A stretch of DNA of 64,000 nucleotides, taken from Hymenobacter profundi (GTDB taxonomy: Bacteria > Bacteroidota > Bacteroidia > Cytophagales > Hymenobacteraceae). A program made the position numbers and the translations under genes. The stretch lies in the NCBI RefSeq assembly GCF_019334315.1, contig NZ_JAHWGL010000010.1, forward strand, positions 1 to 64,000, given 5' to 3'. Position 1 is the stretch's first letter. Each line of letters begins with the position of its first letter. Below, piece after piece: positions 14,404-23,371 of this stretch. The notes under the pieces were generated by a model. It was given only the letters and a program-made list of their open reading frames with translations, had not been told where the DNA came from and searched no databases.

Positions 14404-17400
14404 TTACGGCACTTGCGTGACCTGCTGATATACGGCCTTAAACTGCGCAAAGTAACGCAGTAGGCGTTGAAAATCCTGAACAACGTTGGTCGTTTCTCCT
14501 TTCTTGAGGTCGTGCTCCAGCTCTTTAGCACCTTCGGCCAGCCGGTTTATGCCCAGCGTGAAGCCTGTGCCCTTTAACTGGTGCAAGTGCGGCAGAATAG
14601 CTTCGAAGCGCCCGGCACTTACTAGATTGCCAGCCTCGGTAAGTAGCTGCTCGGCCTCGGTTTCAAAATCGGAGTAGAGGCTGGCCGCGAAATCGTCGCC
14701 GCCTAACTGCCGCAGCTGGTTAATTACCTCGGTATCGATGCAGCCTTCCAACTCTTCGGGCGCCAGTTCCTCAGCAGTTATGGGGGTAGGCGCGGGCGCG
14801 GCGTCCACTGTAGTGGGGGCGGGCTCGGCGGGGGGTAGGGCCGTGCCCATATCACGCGTGGGCAGCACGGCTCGCTCGGTGGTGCTAGTCCAGCGGCGCA
14901 ACACGGTGTAGAGGTCCTGCGTTTTCACAGGTTTCGACACGTAGTCGTCCATGCCTTCCTGCACGAACCGCTCGGCATCCTCCTTCATGGAGTAGGCCGT
15001 CATGGCGACCACCGGTGGGCACTGTTTGCCCAGGCGACGCCGGATTTCGTGCATAGCCGTCACGCCATCCATCTCCGGCATCTGAATGTCCATGAAGATG
15101 ATGTCGTAGCGGTTCTTGGGCGAGTCGGCCTTGCTGATAGCCTCGAAGCCATCGGACGCCATTTCTACGTGGCAACCCAGCTTGTCGAGCAGGCGTGAGG
15201 CTACCTTCTGGTTGATAGGGTTGTCGTCGACGAGTAGCACCCGCGGCACCGACTCGAAGCGGACTACCTCCTGAGTCCGCTCGCGGGCCATCGTGCGCTG
15301 GTGCAGAATTTCCTCCTCGTTGTGGGCAACGTCGCACTGAATGGTGAACCAGAACGTGCTGCCTTCCCGCACGTGTGAATCGACCCCAATCTCGCCGCCC
15401 AGTAGATCGGCTAGCTGCTTGCTGATGGCCAAGCCCAAGCCCGTGCCGCCAAAAGCTTTGGTAGGGGTAGTATCCAGTTGGGTGAAGTTGGTGAACAGCA
15501 GCTTGGCGTCTTGCTCCGAAATGCCAATGCCCGAGTCTTGCACCGCAAAGCGCAGCGTGTGCCGCTCTCCATCGGTGGCAATAGACGACACCTCAATGCT
15601 GACTGTGCCTTGGTTGGTGAACTTGATGGCGTTGGACGTGAGGTTAGACAGGATTTGCAGCAACCGCGTTTCGTCGGTGAGGATGAAGCGTGGCGTGTGG
15701 GGCGTCACATGATACGTGAACTGCAAGTCCTTCTGGCTGGCACGGTTGGCAAACAGCGAGTGAATCTTGTCCAGCGTGTAGTACAGGTCCAGACCGTGGG
15801 CGTGCAGCTGTAGCTTGCCGGCTTGGATCTTGGACAAGTCCAGAATATCGTTTAGAATGGCCAACAGCGCTTCCGACGATTTGCGCAACGTGTCCACGTA
15901 GTCTTCCTGCTCCTCCGACGTCACCGTCTGATGCAGCAAGTCAATCATGCCAATAATGCCATTCATGGGCGTGCGCAGCTCGTGGCTCATGTTAGCCAGG
16001 AACTGCGTTTTGGCTTCCAGGGCGGTTTCGGCTTCGTCCTTGGCGCGGCGCAAATCGTCCTGAATCTGCTTCAACTCCGTAATGTCACGCCCAATGCCCT
16101 CTGTTCCGCCTGTCTGCCCCGGCGCAGGACGAGCATTGATGAGCATACTCACATAATGCCCGTCTTTGTGACGGATGGACGTTTCGAAGTTGCGTAGTAC
16201 ACCCTTTTCCTTTATTTCTTGCTGTAAACGGTCGTAATCGGCCGGGTCGGCGTAGTGCGAGGGTAGGTGCTTGCCAATGGCCTCTTCGGGCTGGTAGCCC
16301 AAGGCTTCATATACCGATGGGCTCACCAGCGTGACGTGGCCGTTCTCGTCGGTACGGTAGTAAATATCCTGGAACGACTCGAAGATGGCGCGGAATTTTT
16401 CTTCCTGCGCCGCCAATTCCAGCTGCGAGGCCTTGGTCTCGGTGATGTCGTGGGCCATGCCCGATATTTCCTCAAACGAGCCGTCGTCGAGGTAAATCGG
16501 GTTGAGGTAGATTTCACGCCAGGTATCGTGGCCGCGGGCATCGCGCAGGCGCACCTCAAAGCGCTGCGGATGCCCCTCAAAGGCCAGCTTGTAGTTCTCT
16601 ACAAACAAGTCGCGGGCTTCTTCGGCTACCATGGCAAGGTCGGCCTGCCACAGGTTCACGTTGAGGGTAGGGTACACCCCGTTGTTGCGCAGGAAGTAGG
16701 CAGCGTAGTTGCGGTTGAAGGACGTCAGGCGCGAGTGCGTATCCACGGACCACATCAGGTGGGAGCCACTCTCGAAAATAGCGTTTAGGCGCGCATTCTG
16801 CTTATTGATCTGGACCTCATTGCGCTTGCGCTCAATAGCCAGGGCTACCTGGTTGGAGATAAAGTGCAGAATCTCAATGTCGCCCACCGCGTAGGCATCG
16901 GCCTTGTGGTAGTCCTGCACGGCTATAACGCCGATGATTCGCTCCCCGATGCTCAGGGGCGAGCACAGCATTACCTCCGGCATCACACCGTAGGCGGTAA
17001 CGGACCCGTTGCCGATCAGCTCCTCCAACTCGGCCCGCAGCAAAAATTGCGGCCGCCCCGTGCGAATAATATACTCCGACACCCCCGACGAAAACGGCCG
17101 CGCCTTGGTAGGCTGTTCGTTAGAAGAGCTTTGGTCTACATAATACACAAACTGCAACTGCGTGCGGGCGTCGTCGCAGAGGGCAATGTAGAAGTTGTTG
17201 GTTTCAATAATCTTGCTCAGCTCCCGGTGAATGGCCCCGTACAGCGCATGCAAGTCTTTGGAGCTAATAGCCAGGTTGGCAATGCTATAGTACACCTTCT
17301 GCAAACGCTCCGCCTTAATGCGGTCGGTGATGTCGTGCAGAATGGCGCGGGTGCTCACGGGCTCGTCTTCCTGCCAGGCGCAGGAAATGGAACCAATGAG

Positions 17401-18516
17401 ATGCACTGGTTTACCGCTTTTCGTCAGGAAAACGGTTTCCAACTTATTGACTTTCTCGCCCTTATACAGATTGCGCAGCTGATAGAGCAGCTTGGCTTTG
17501 TAGTAGGGGTGCACCACGTCGTTGAGCGTGAGCTGGGGTAGGTCCTCCTCCGAGTAGCCCAGCTTTTCGCGCCAGGCCTTGTTCACGGACAAAAACCGGT
17601 TGTCGACGCTCAGATTCTGAATCAGGTCGTGGGCATTGTCGAAGAAATCCTGGAGGCGGTTGCGGTTATCGTTGAGGGCGCGGGCCGTCACGTGGCGGTC
17701 CGTGCGGTCGCGCCCGATAAAGAACATACCCGTCACGTTGCCGCTCAGGTCGCGGGCCAACTCAGCGTGCCAGAACACCTGCCGGGACTTGCCGGAGCGG
17801 GTCAGAATCACCCGCTCCATATCGTCTGCCTCCTTTTCGCCCCGTACAACCACCTCAAAGTGCCGTCGCCGGGCGTCGCGCTCGGCCGCTGGCACAAAGA
17901 GAGCATGGTAATTTTTACCTAGAATCTCGTCGCGGGTGTACTCCGTGAAGTTGAGGAAAAACTCGTTGACGTCCAGGATTTTACCTTCCGGATCAATGAG
18001 TACATAAGCTTGGTCGGTGCGGCTGAGCACATCGCGCAGCTCGCGGCGGGTACGGTCGAGCAGGCCCGCTTGGTCAGGAAGGCGCTGGGCCGGCCGGGGT
18101 GCCCGCGTAATATCGCGCAGGGTAAGCTGCACATGAGCACCCATTGGGGTAGGTATACGGTGCAGGGTCACCCACCCATCGAGGCGAGATTGATTGGTGC
18201 CCAGGCCATGCCAGGTTTTAGCGTAGGTTTGGCCGGTGCGGGCCGTATCGAGCACGGCTTCACGCAGCATGATATCCGATTGCCAGAAATCTTCACCGCT
18301 GGTGCCGCCGTGGGGACGAGTAAAGCTCATCAGACCGGCCATGAGCAAGTGGTTGCGGGTAGTGCCCAGCAAGTGGACTGCCGTCCGGTTGCAGTCGATT
18401 AGCTTGCCTCGCTCGTCGTAGAGCAGCAGTGCATCGTACGCATCTTCAAATAAAGCCCGATACAAAGCATCGGCGGCAGTGGCACCTGGAGTAGCGGGCA
18501 GAGAGCGAGTAGGCAT
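14404..18516 (-). CDS. Hybrid sensor histidine kinase (PAS-PAS-PAS-GAF-PAS-PAS-HisKA-HATPase-REC-HPt)
   Basis: 1,370 residues, with no membrane segment, so a soluble sensor. By reading the sequence: PAS at about 20-135, 150-270 and 280-400; GAF at about 410-565; PAS at about 575-700 and 705-820; HisKA with SHELRTPMNG (His about 842); an HATPase domain with N, G1 (DSGIGI) and G2 (GGTGLGL) boxes at about 955-1075; REC with LVDDNPINQK and the acceptor Asp in FMDIQMPEMDG (about 1142); and HPt with HQLKGTGFTLG (about 1313). It contains a complete four-step phosphorelay in one chain and is followed by a lone receiver. The signals sensed are unknown. Confidence 0.96.
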   Translation of the reverse strand: MPTRSLPATPGATAADALYRALFEDAYDALLLYDERGKLIDCNRTAVHLLGTTRNHLLMAGLMSFTRPHGGTSGEDFWQSDIMLREAVLDTARTGQTYAKTWHGLGTNQSRLDGWVTLHRIPTPMGAHVQLTLRDITRAPRPAQRLPDQAGLLDRTRRELRDVLSRTDQAYVLIDPEGKILDVNEFFLNFTEYTRDEILGKNYHALFVPAAERDARRRHFEVVVRGEKEADDMERVILTRSGKSRQVFWHAELARDLSGNVTGMFFIGRDRTDRHVTARALNDNRNRLQDFFDNAHDLIQNLSVDNRFLSVNKAWREKLGYSEEDLPQLTLNDVVHPYYKAKLLYQLRNLYKGEKVNKLETVFLTKSGKPVHLIGSISCAWQEDEPVSTRAILHDITDRIKAERLQKVYYSIANLAISSKDLHALYGAIHRELSKIIETNNFYIALCDDARTQLQFVYYVDQSSSNEQPTKARPFSSGVSEYIIRTGRPQFLLRAELEELIGNGSVTAYGVMPEVMLCSPLSIGERIIGVIAVQDYHKADAYAVGDIEILHFISNQVALAIERKRNEVQINKQNARLNAIFESGSHLMWSVDTHSRLTSFNRNYAAYFLRNNGVYPTLNVNLWQADLAMVAEEARDLFVENYKLAFEGHPQRFEVRLRDARGHDTWREIYLNPIYLDDGSFEEISGMAHDITETKASQLELAAQEEKFRAIFESFQDIYYRTDENGHVTLVSPSVYEALGYQPEEAIGKHLPSHYADPADYDRLQQEIKEKGVLRNFETSIRHKDGHYVSMLINARPAPGQTGGTEGIGRDITELKQIQDDLRRAKDEAETALEAKTQFLANMSHELRTPMNGIIGMIDLLHQTVTSEEQEDYVDTLRKSSEALLAILNDILDLSKIQAGKLQLHAHGLDLYYTLDKIHSLFANRASQKDLQFTYHVTPHTPRFILTDETRLLQILSNLTSNAIKFTNQGTVSIEVSSIATDGERHTLRFAVQDSGIGISEQDAKLLFTNFTQLDTTPTKAFGGTGLGLAISKQLADLLGGEIGVDSHVREGSTFWFTIQCDVAHNEEEILHQRTMARERTQEVVRFESVPRVLLVDDNPINQKVASRLLDKLGCHVEMASDGFEAISKADSPKNRYDIIFMDIQMPEMDGVTAMHEIRRRLGKQCPPVVAMTAYSMKEDAERFVQEGMDDYVSKPVKTQDLYTVLRRWTSTTERAVLPTRDMGTALPPAEPAPTTVDAAPAPTPITAEELAPEELEGCIDTEVINQLRQLGGDDFAASLYSDFETEAEQLLTEAGNLVSAGRFEAILPHLHQLKGTGFTLGINRLAEGAKELEHDLKKGETTNVVQDFQRLLRYFAQFKAVYQQVTQVP

Positions 18517-18592
18517 TAGAAAAGTAAAATCCGAGCGACAGGTAATGCGGCCGTAAGCTAGTAGGCGTATTTATTAAAACAGGCTAATTTCC

Positions 18593-18600
18593 TAAATTTG
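18593..18600 (+). promoter_or_regulatory. Possible -7 box upstream of the glycosyltransferase gene
   Basis: TAAATTTG matches TAnnTTTG exactly. At the -33 position only TTA (18571-18573, 19-nt spacing) is present, so the promoter is partial. It lies 74 bp before the start codon. Confidence 0.4.
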
Positions 18601-18673
18601 TCAAAAATAACTCAATTTTCAGGCTTCTTCCTCAGGAATTTATCCAACAAGCGCAACTAGCGTCTTTTCGAGT

Positions 18674-19804
18674 ATGCGCTCTTTGCTCTTCGCCGTTACG
18701 ACCGATCTGAATTATGACCAACGGATGCAACGGATCTGTGGTAGTTTGGCCCGGCAGGGCTACCATGTAACGCTGGTAGGCCGCGCCTGGCAACAGTCGG
18801 AACCGCTGCAATCACAGCCGTATCAACAACACCGGCTGCGGTGCTGGTTCACGAAGGGCAAGCTGTTCTATCTGGAATTCACCGTACGCCTGCTGCTCTA
18901 CCTGCTGCGGCAGCGAGCCAGCGCCTGGTGCGCCATCGACCTAGATACGGCTTTGCCCGTATGGCTGCGCGCCCGGCTGGGGGGGCAGCCCTTTGTGTAC
19001 GACGCGCACGAACTATTTACGGAAGTGCCCGAGGTGATGAGTCGCCCCGCGGTGCAGCGCGCCTGGCGGTGGGTAGAAGGGTTTATTGTGCCGCGCACGG
19101 CGTTGGCTTACACAGTAGGGCCAGCGTTGGCAGGAGTATTTGAGGCCCGCTACGGCCGGCCTTTCGCTGTAATTCGCAATATCAGCCAACTTACGGTGGC
19201 AGAGACAAAGGCACATTTGCCGGCTCCCGAGAGCTATATTCTCTACCAGGGCACGCTAAACGTAGGGCGCGGCCTGGAGGCGCTGTTAGACGCCATGCCG
19301 CACGTGCAGGGGCGGTTGGTGCTTTGTGGTGAGGGCGACTTATCGGCGGAGCTACGGGCGCGGGCCGAGCGGCTGGGGCTGCTGGCCTCGGGCAAGGTAG
19401 AATTTCGAGGCTACGTGCTGCCCAACGAGCTACGAGCCGTGACGAAGAGGGCGGCCGTGGGTATTATGCTGCTCGAAAACCAAGGCTTGAGCTACTATTA
19501 TTCGCTGGCCAACAAGTTCTTCGACTATCTGCATGCGGGCGTGCCACAACTGATAGTAGACTTTCCCGAGTACCGAGCGCTAAACGATGTGTATGATGTA
19601 GCCGAAGTGGTGGCCCTCACGCCTGCGGCTATTGCGCACGCGCTCAACCAGCTGCTACACTACGCGCCCGGCCGCTACCAGCAGTTGGTGCAAAACTGCT
19701 TGCAGGCGCGACAGGTACTCAACTGGCAGCACGAAGAGCAGCACCTACTACAGCTGTATGCTGGTTTGTGGCCGGCCCACGAAGCACAGCCTACCCGTGG
19801 GTAG
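18674..19804 (+). CDS. Glycosyltransferase, GT4-like (GT-B fold)
   Basis: 376 residues. The N-terminal half has a Rossmann start (LLFAVTTDLNYDQRMQRIC) and a DAHELF segment. The C-terminal half has YILYQGTLNVGRGLEALLDAM, then a CGEG strand and a FRGYV strand, and the sugar-nucleotide region NKFFDYLHAGVPQLIVDFPEY, which match GT4-type retaining transferases. There is no membrane helix. It probably adds a sugar to a cell-surface polysaccharide or lipid, but donor and acceptor cannot be read. It stands between the kinase gene (divergent) and miaA (same strand, 70 bp later). Confidence 0.88.
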   Translation: MRSLLFAVTTDLNYDQRMQRICGSLARQGYHVTLVGRAWQQSEPLQSQPYQQHRLRCWFTKGKLFYLEFTVRLLLYLLRQRASAWCAIDLDTALPVWLRARLGGQPFVYDAHELFTEVPEVMSRPAVQRAWRWVEGFIVPRTALAYTVGPALAGVFEARYGRPFAVIRNISQLTVAETKAHLPAPESYILYQGTLNVGRGLEALLDAMPHVQGRLVLCGEGDLSAELRARAERLGLLASGKVEFRGYVLPNELRAVTKRAAVGIMLLENQGLSYYYSLANKFFDYLHAGVPQLIVDFPEYRALNDVYDVAEVVALTPAAIAHALNQLLHYAPGRYQQLVQNCLQARQVLNWQHEEQHLLQLYAGLWPAHEAQPTRG

Positions 19805-19874
19805 GCTGAAACCGTCGTATTTTTGCGAGACACTGTATTGTCCTTGCTGCGGTGGTCAGATTTTTTACTTCTCT

Positions 19875-20777
19875 ATGCTTGATCTTGCTTCGCTGGCTGC
19901 GGCCACTCGCCCTACCTTGTTGGTTATTGCCGGCCCCACGGCCGTGGGCAAAACGGCGCTGTGCGTAGCACTGGCTCAGCAGCTAGGCACCGAAATCGTG
20001 TCGGCCGACTCGCGGCAGTTTTTTCGGGAGATGAGCATCGGCACGGCCAAGCCTACCCCAGCCGAAATGCAGGGCGTACCGCACCGCTTCATCAACTCGC
20101 ATAGCATCACGGAAAGCTACAATGCTGGCCGGTATGAAGTTGATTGCTTGGCGCTGCTCGATCAGCTGTTTCAGCGGCACCGCGTGGTGATTCTGACGGG
20201 CGGCTCGGGCCTGTATTTGCAGGCCGTAACGGATGGCTTTGATGCCCTACCTACTATCGACCCGGCCGTGCGGGTTGGCATTCAGCAGGAGCTAGCAGCG
20301 CACGGCCTACCCGCCCTGGTAGCAGAGCTGGCCCGCCTCGACCCAGTGGCGCACGCCCGCATCGACCCGCAAAACCCGCAGCGCGTAGTGCGGGCTTTGG
20401 AGGTGACGCGGGGCACTGGGCAGCCTTTTTCCAGCTTCCACGGCCAGCAAACCAAGGTGGCACGACCCTTCGACGTGGTGAAGATTGCGCTGAGCCGCGA
20501 GCGGGAGGAGCTCTACCAGCGCATCGACCAACGCGTGGATGAGATGCTGGCCGCGGGCCTGCTGGCCGAGGTAGAAAGCGTGCTGCCCTACCGCCAGCAC
20601 AATGCCCTGCAAACGGTGGGCTACCAGGAAATCTTCGGCTACCTTGATGGCGCCTACGACTGGGCGGAGGCTGTGCGTCTGCTCAAGCGCAACACCCGCC
20701 ACTATGCTAAGCGCCAACTCACATGGCTCCGCCGCGATGCGCAGTACCAATGGCTGCACCCAGCCGAGGTAGGGTAG
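19875..20777 (+). CDS. miaA: tRNA dimethylallyltransferase
   Basis: 300 residues from the ATG at 19875; longer in-frame extensions into the previous gene are rejected because the family starts close to the P-loop. MiaA transfers a dimethylallyl group to N6 of A37 in tRNAs that read codons starting with U. Visible features are the P-loop GPTAVGKT (residues 20-27), VSADSRQFFREMSIGTAKP, the LTGGSGLYLQAV strand, and the C-terminal QTVGYQEIFGYLDG and RHYAKRQLTWLRR segments that grip tRNA. Length is normal. Confidence 0.97.
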   Translation: MLDLASLAAATRPTLLVIAGPTAVGKTALCVALAQQLGTEIVSADSRQFFREMSIGTAKPTPAEMQGVPHRFINSHSITESYNAGRYEVDCLALLDQLFQRHRVVILTGGSGLYLQAVTDGFDALPTIDPAVRVGIQQELAAHGLPALVAELARLDPVAHARIDPQNPQRVVRALEVTRGTGQPFSSFHGQQTKVARPFDVVKIALSREREELYQRIDQRVDEMLAAGLLAEVESVLPYRQHNALQTVGYQEIFGYLDGAYDWAEAVRLLKRNTRHYAKRQLTWLRRDAQYQWLHPAEVG

Positions 20778-20779
20778 GG

Positions 20780-21403
20780 TTAAAAGCGCCTCCCTACCTT
20801 CAACTGCAACGTAGCCAGCGTGTTGCCGAATGTGTCATTCTGGAAAGAGGCCTTGCCGCCAGCCAACCATTGGCGGTCAATGCCAAGGGCTACATCCAGG
20901 TTCAGGGAGAGCATGTAGCCAGCATGTACGCCCTGTTCATGTTCTAGATAGTTAACGGCGCCTCCCAAACCTGCATCCCAACGAGTTTGAGGTGCTCCGT
21001 AGCGGTTGGAATAGCCTACGTAGCCACCGCCACCTACGGCAAACAGCACCTGCCTATTATTGCCAAAAGGATATAGGTAAAATTCGTGTTCCAGATTGGC
21101 AGCCTGGTAGGTCATGGCATAGGGCACGTTTATGCCGGTGCTGCCAGGCCGTGGAATTGGGTCGAATACTGTTGAAAAAGACTCTCGGCTGCCACCAATA
21201 AATGCCAGGCGCGTACCTGTGCCTAGGTGGCGCCCGAAGAGCGGGGCATATTCCACATGAGCTTTCAGGGCCTTGTAGTCGCCGGTGCCTACCAGCGCAG
21301 AGCCTACCCCCAGTTGGATGCTGGCCGGACGTTGAGCAACAGCAGAAAGCGATGAAACACAGAGCGCAGCCACCAGGCCGGCTACTTTGTAAAAATTCAA
21401 CAT
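20780..21403 (-). CDS. Secreted outer-membrane beta-barrel-like protein, unknown function
   Basis: 207 residues. There is a clear signal peptide with likely cleavage after AVA (before Gln-Arg, about residue 24). The mature part alternates polar and aromatic residues in short strands and ends in an aromatic residue (VGRRF), which is typical of outer-membrane barrels of Bacteroidota. I do not recognise a specific family. The stop lies 2 bp from the miaA stop, so the two genes converge tightly. Confidence 0.75.
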   Translation of the reverse strand: MLNFYKVAGLVAALCVSSLSAVAQRPASIQLGVGSALVGTGDYKALKAHVEYAPLFGRHLGTGTRLAFIGGSRESFSTVFDPIPRPGSTGINVPYAMTYQAANLEHEFYLYPFGNNRQVLFAVGGGGYVGYSNRYGAPQTRWDAGLGGAVNYLEHEQGVHAGYMLSLNLDVALGIDRQWLAGGKASFQNDTFGNTLATLQLKVGRRF

Positions 21404-21488
21404 GAATGCGAACGATAAGAATACTTATATAAGAACGGTGGTCAAGATAAAGGATTGTTGGCTACAGGTTACTACTATATAGTAAAAA

Positions 21489-21518
21489 AGCAACGCCTCC
21501 ATGTAGGAGGCGTTGCTT
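21489..21518 (-). terminator. Intrinsic terminator of pfkA
   Basis: On the minus strand AAGCAACGCCTCC, a 4-5-nt loop and its 13-base complement are followed by TTTTTT (plus-strand 21484-21489). It lies 32 bp after the pfkA stop. Confidence 0.9.
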
Positions 21519-21549
21519 GTAAGTAGAAGTCGCACACGCGACTGTTCGG

Positions 21550-22524
21550 CTACGAGTTCAAAATCTCTACCATCCGCATGAAGCTCTGGTTGATAAGCTT
21601 TTTCTTGCTGATGGTGTCAGCGAAGGGAGTGTAAACTAGCTTCTTATCCACAATGCCGGCCATCACGTTGCGCATGCCGTTGACTAAGCCCTCTACGGCT
21701 GCAATACCGATCTGAGAGCTGAGCAAACGGTCGGCGGCGGTGGGCGAGCCCCCGCGCTGAATGTGCCCCACGATGGTGACGCGGGTATCGAGCTGCGGAA
21801 TAGCCGCCTTCACGCGCTTGGCTACCTCGTGCACGTTGCCCTCTACCTCTCCCTCGGCCACAATCACGATAAAGGACGTTTTGGAACGCTTCCACCCCTC
21901 GCGCAGCGTGTCAATCACGGCTTCAGTCGACATTTGCGTTTCTGGGACCATCACGATTTCGGCGCCGCCGCCAATGGCGCACGGAATGGCAATGTAGCCC
22001 GAGTCGCGACCCATCACCTCAATAAAGAAGCACCGGTCGTGCGAGTCGGCCGTGTCGCGGATTTTGTCGATGGCCTCTAGGGCCGTGTTCACGGCCGTAT
22101 CGTAGCCGATGGTGTAATCCGTGCCGAACAGGTCGTTATCAATCGTACCGGGCGCGCCTACCGTGGGAATGCCAAACTCTTGCTCGAAGAGGGTAGCGCC
22201 CGTGAAGGTACCGTTGCCACCAATGGCAATCAGGCCTTCAATACCGTTGTTCATGAGTTGATCGTAGGCCTGCTGACGGCCTTCTTTGGTCATGAATTTC
22301 TGGCTGCGAGCCGATTTGAGGATGGTGCCGCCTCGCTGCACTGTGTTGGAGACGGAAGCCGAGTCGAGCTTCACGAACTCGCCCTTGATCATGCCCGAGT
22401 AGCCGCGCATGATTCCATAGACTTCGATGCCGTGGTAAACGGCCGTGCGCACCACGGCCCGAATGCAGGCGTTCATACCGGGCGCGTCACCGCCGCTGGT
22501 GAAAACTGCAATACGTTTCATCAT
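21550..22524 (-). CDS. pfkA: 6-phosphofructokinase
   Basis: 324 residues. It phosphorylates fructose 6-phosphate to the 1,6-bisphosphate in glycolysis. Family signatures are FTSGGDAPGMN (residues 8-18), the catalytic PGTIDND (Asp129), the EVMGRDSGYIA strand, and the HIQRGGSP effector-site region. The Gly in PGTIDND (rather than Lys) points to the ATP-dependent enzyme. One oddity is that the Mg-ATP loop reads GGNGT (Asn104) where E. coli PfkA has GGDGS (Asp103). Two Met codons open the gene. It has its own terminator. Confidence 0.95.
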   Translation of the reverse strand: MMKRIAVFTSGGDAPGMNACIRAVVRTAVYHGIEVYGIMRGYSGMIKGEFVKLDSASVSNTVQRGGTILKSARSQKFMTKEGRQQAYDQLMNNGIEGLIAIGGNGTFTGATLFEQEFGIPTVGAPGTIDNDLFGTDYTIGYDTAVNTALEAIDKIRDTADSHDRCFFIEVMGRDSGYIAIPCAIGGGAEIVMVPETQMSTEAVIDTLREGWKRSKTSFIVIVAEGEVEGNVHEVAKRVKAAIPQLDTRVTIVGHIQRGGSPTAADRLLSSQIGIAAVEGLVNGMRNVMAGIVDKKLVYTPFADTISKKKLINQSFMRMVEILNS

Positions 22525-22790
22525 TATGTTCCTTCTGTGCTACCCGTAGGGGTGGCAGTGAGGCAGCAAAGTTGGTGAATCTGCACGGAAAGTACAGCGT
22601 CTGGGCAAGGAAAGACAAAATCAGGGTGTGTAAGCCAGCTTTTTTTTCTGAATTGCGTAAGCGGAGCTATTGGAAGAATCTTAGCTTTCTTTTAACTTTC
22701 ACAACTTACTGACATTGTAAGCTGGCCTTACAGCGTCATGTACGCTTGTTGCCGTGCCCGCCCTTTTGTCATTTCTAAACCCCGCCCAGT

Positions 22791-23234
22791 ATGTTTGGTT
22801 TTTTTGAAAACGAGCAGACCAAGAAAGTGAAAAGCCATCTGCTGAACCTAGCCGCACTGGCTAAAGCAGACGGACACATCGACGAACGGGAAATGAATTT
22901 TATCGTGTCGGTGGGCCGTAAAAACGGCATGCGGGCCGGGGAAGTGCGCGATATCGTGGCAAATTCCAATACCGGCGCACTCATCATCCCCGACAACGAC
23001 TCCGAGCGTTTCGACCAGATTTTTGACCTCGTGGACATGATGCTGGCCGACGGGGTAGTGGACGAAAACGAAATGGATTTCTGCGTAGGCATGGCCGGAA
23101 AGTTGGGCTTCCGGCAAGCCATTGTGGGCGTATTGGTACGCAAAATCTCCATGGGCGTGCGCGACGGCCTACCCCGCGAGCAAATCAAAGAAGACACCCA
23201 AAGCTTTCTGAGCCAGAACAGCCAGGCAAACTGA
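22791..23234 (+). CDS. TerB-like domain protein
   Basis: 147 residues, acidic and all-helical. Two copies of a D-G-x-[IV]-D-E-x-E signature (ADGHIDERE near residue 26 and ADGVVDENE near 87) are the hallmark of TerB/TerB-like domains, which bind divalent metal and are often linked to membrane stress systems. No ter operon partner is nearby, so tellurite resistance should not be assumed. The start at 22791 reads MFGFFENEQTKK. A long palindrome with a T-run follows the stop and can serve as its terminator. Confidence 0.85.
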   Translation: MFGFFENEQTKKVKSHLLNLAALAKADGHIDEREMNFIVSVGRKNGMRAGEVRDIVANSNTGALIIPDNDSERFDQIFDLVDMMLADGVVDENEMDFCVGMAGKLGFRQAIVGVLVRKISMGVRDGLPREQIKEDTQSFLSQNSQAN

Positions 23235-23262
23235 TTGCATCTGGGAAGCGGAAGTAATTCTC

Positions 23263-23364
23263 TGTCATCCTGAACGCAGTGAAGGACCTTCTCACGTGGA
23301 AACGAGTCGTTGTTACGATAGTCGTTCTCGCGTGAGAAGGTCCTTCACTGCGTTCAGGATGACA
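23263..23364. repeat. Palindromic intergenic element, copy 1
   Basis: Arms TGTCATCCTGAACGCAGTG... and its complement enclose a 34-nt loop region containing ACGAGTCGTTGTTACGA. This copy carries paired changes (AACGCAGTG with CACTGCGTT) relative to the other copies. It is followed by TTTTTT, so it can terminate the TerB-like gene. Confidence 0.92.
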
Positions 23365-23371
23365 TTTTTTA

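Noticed and set aside
21550..22524. Pyrophosphate-dependent phosphofructokinase
   Set aside because: PGTIDND has Gly where the pyrophosphate enzymes have Lys, and the GGDD form is absent.
22791..23234. Tellurite resistance operon
   Set aside because: Only a TerB-like domain is present; terC, terD, terZ and others are missing.
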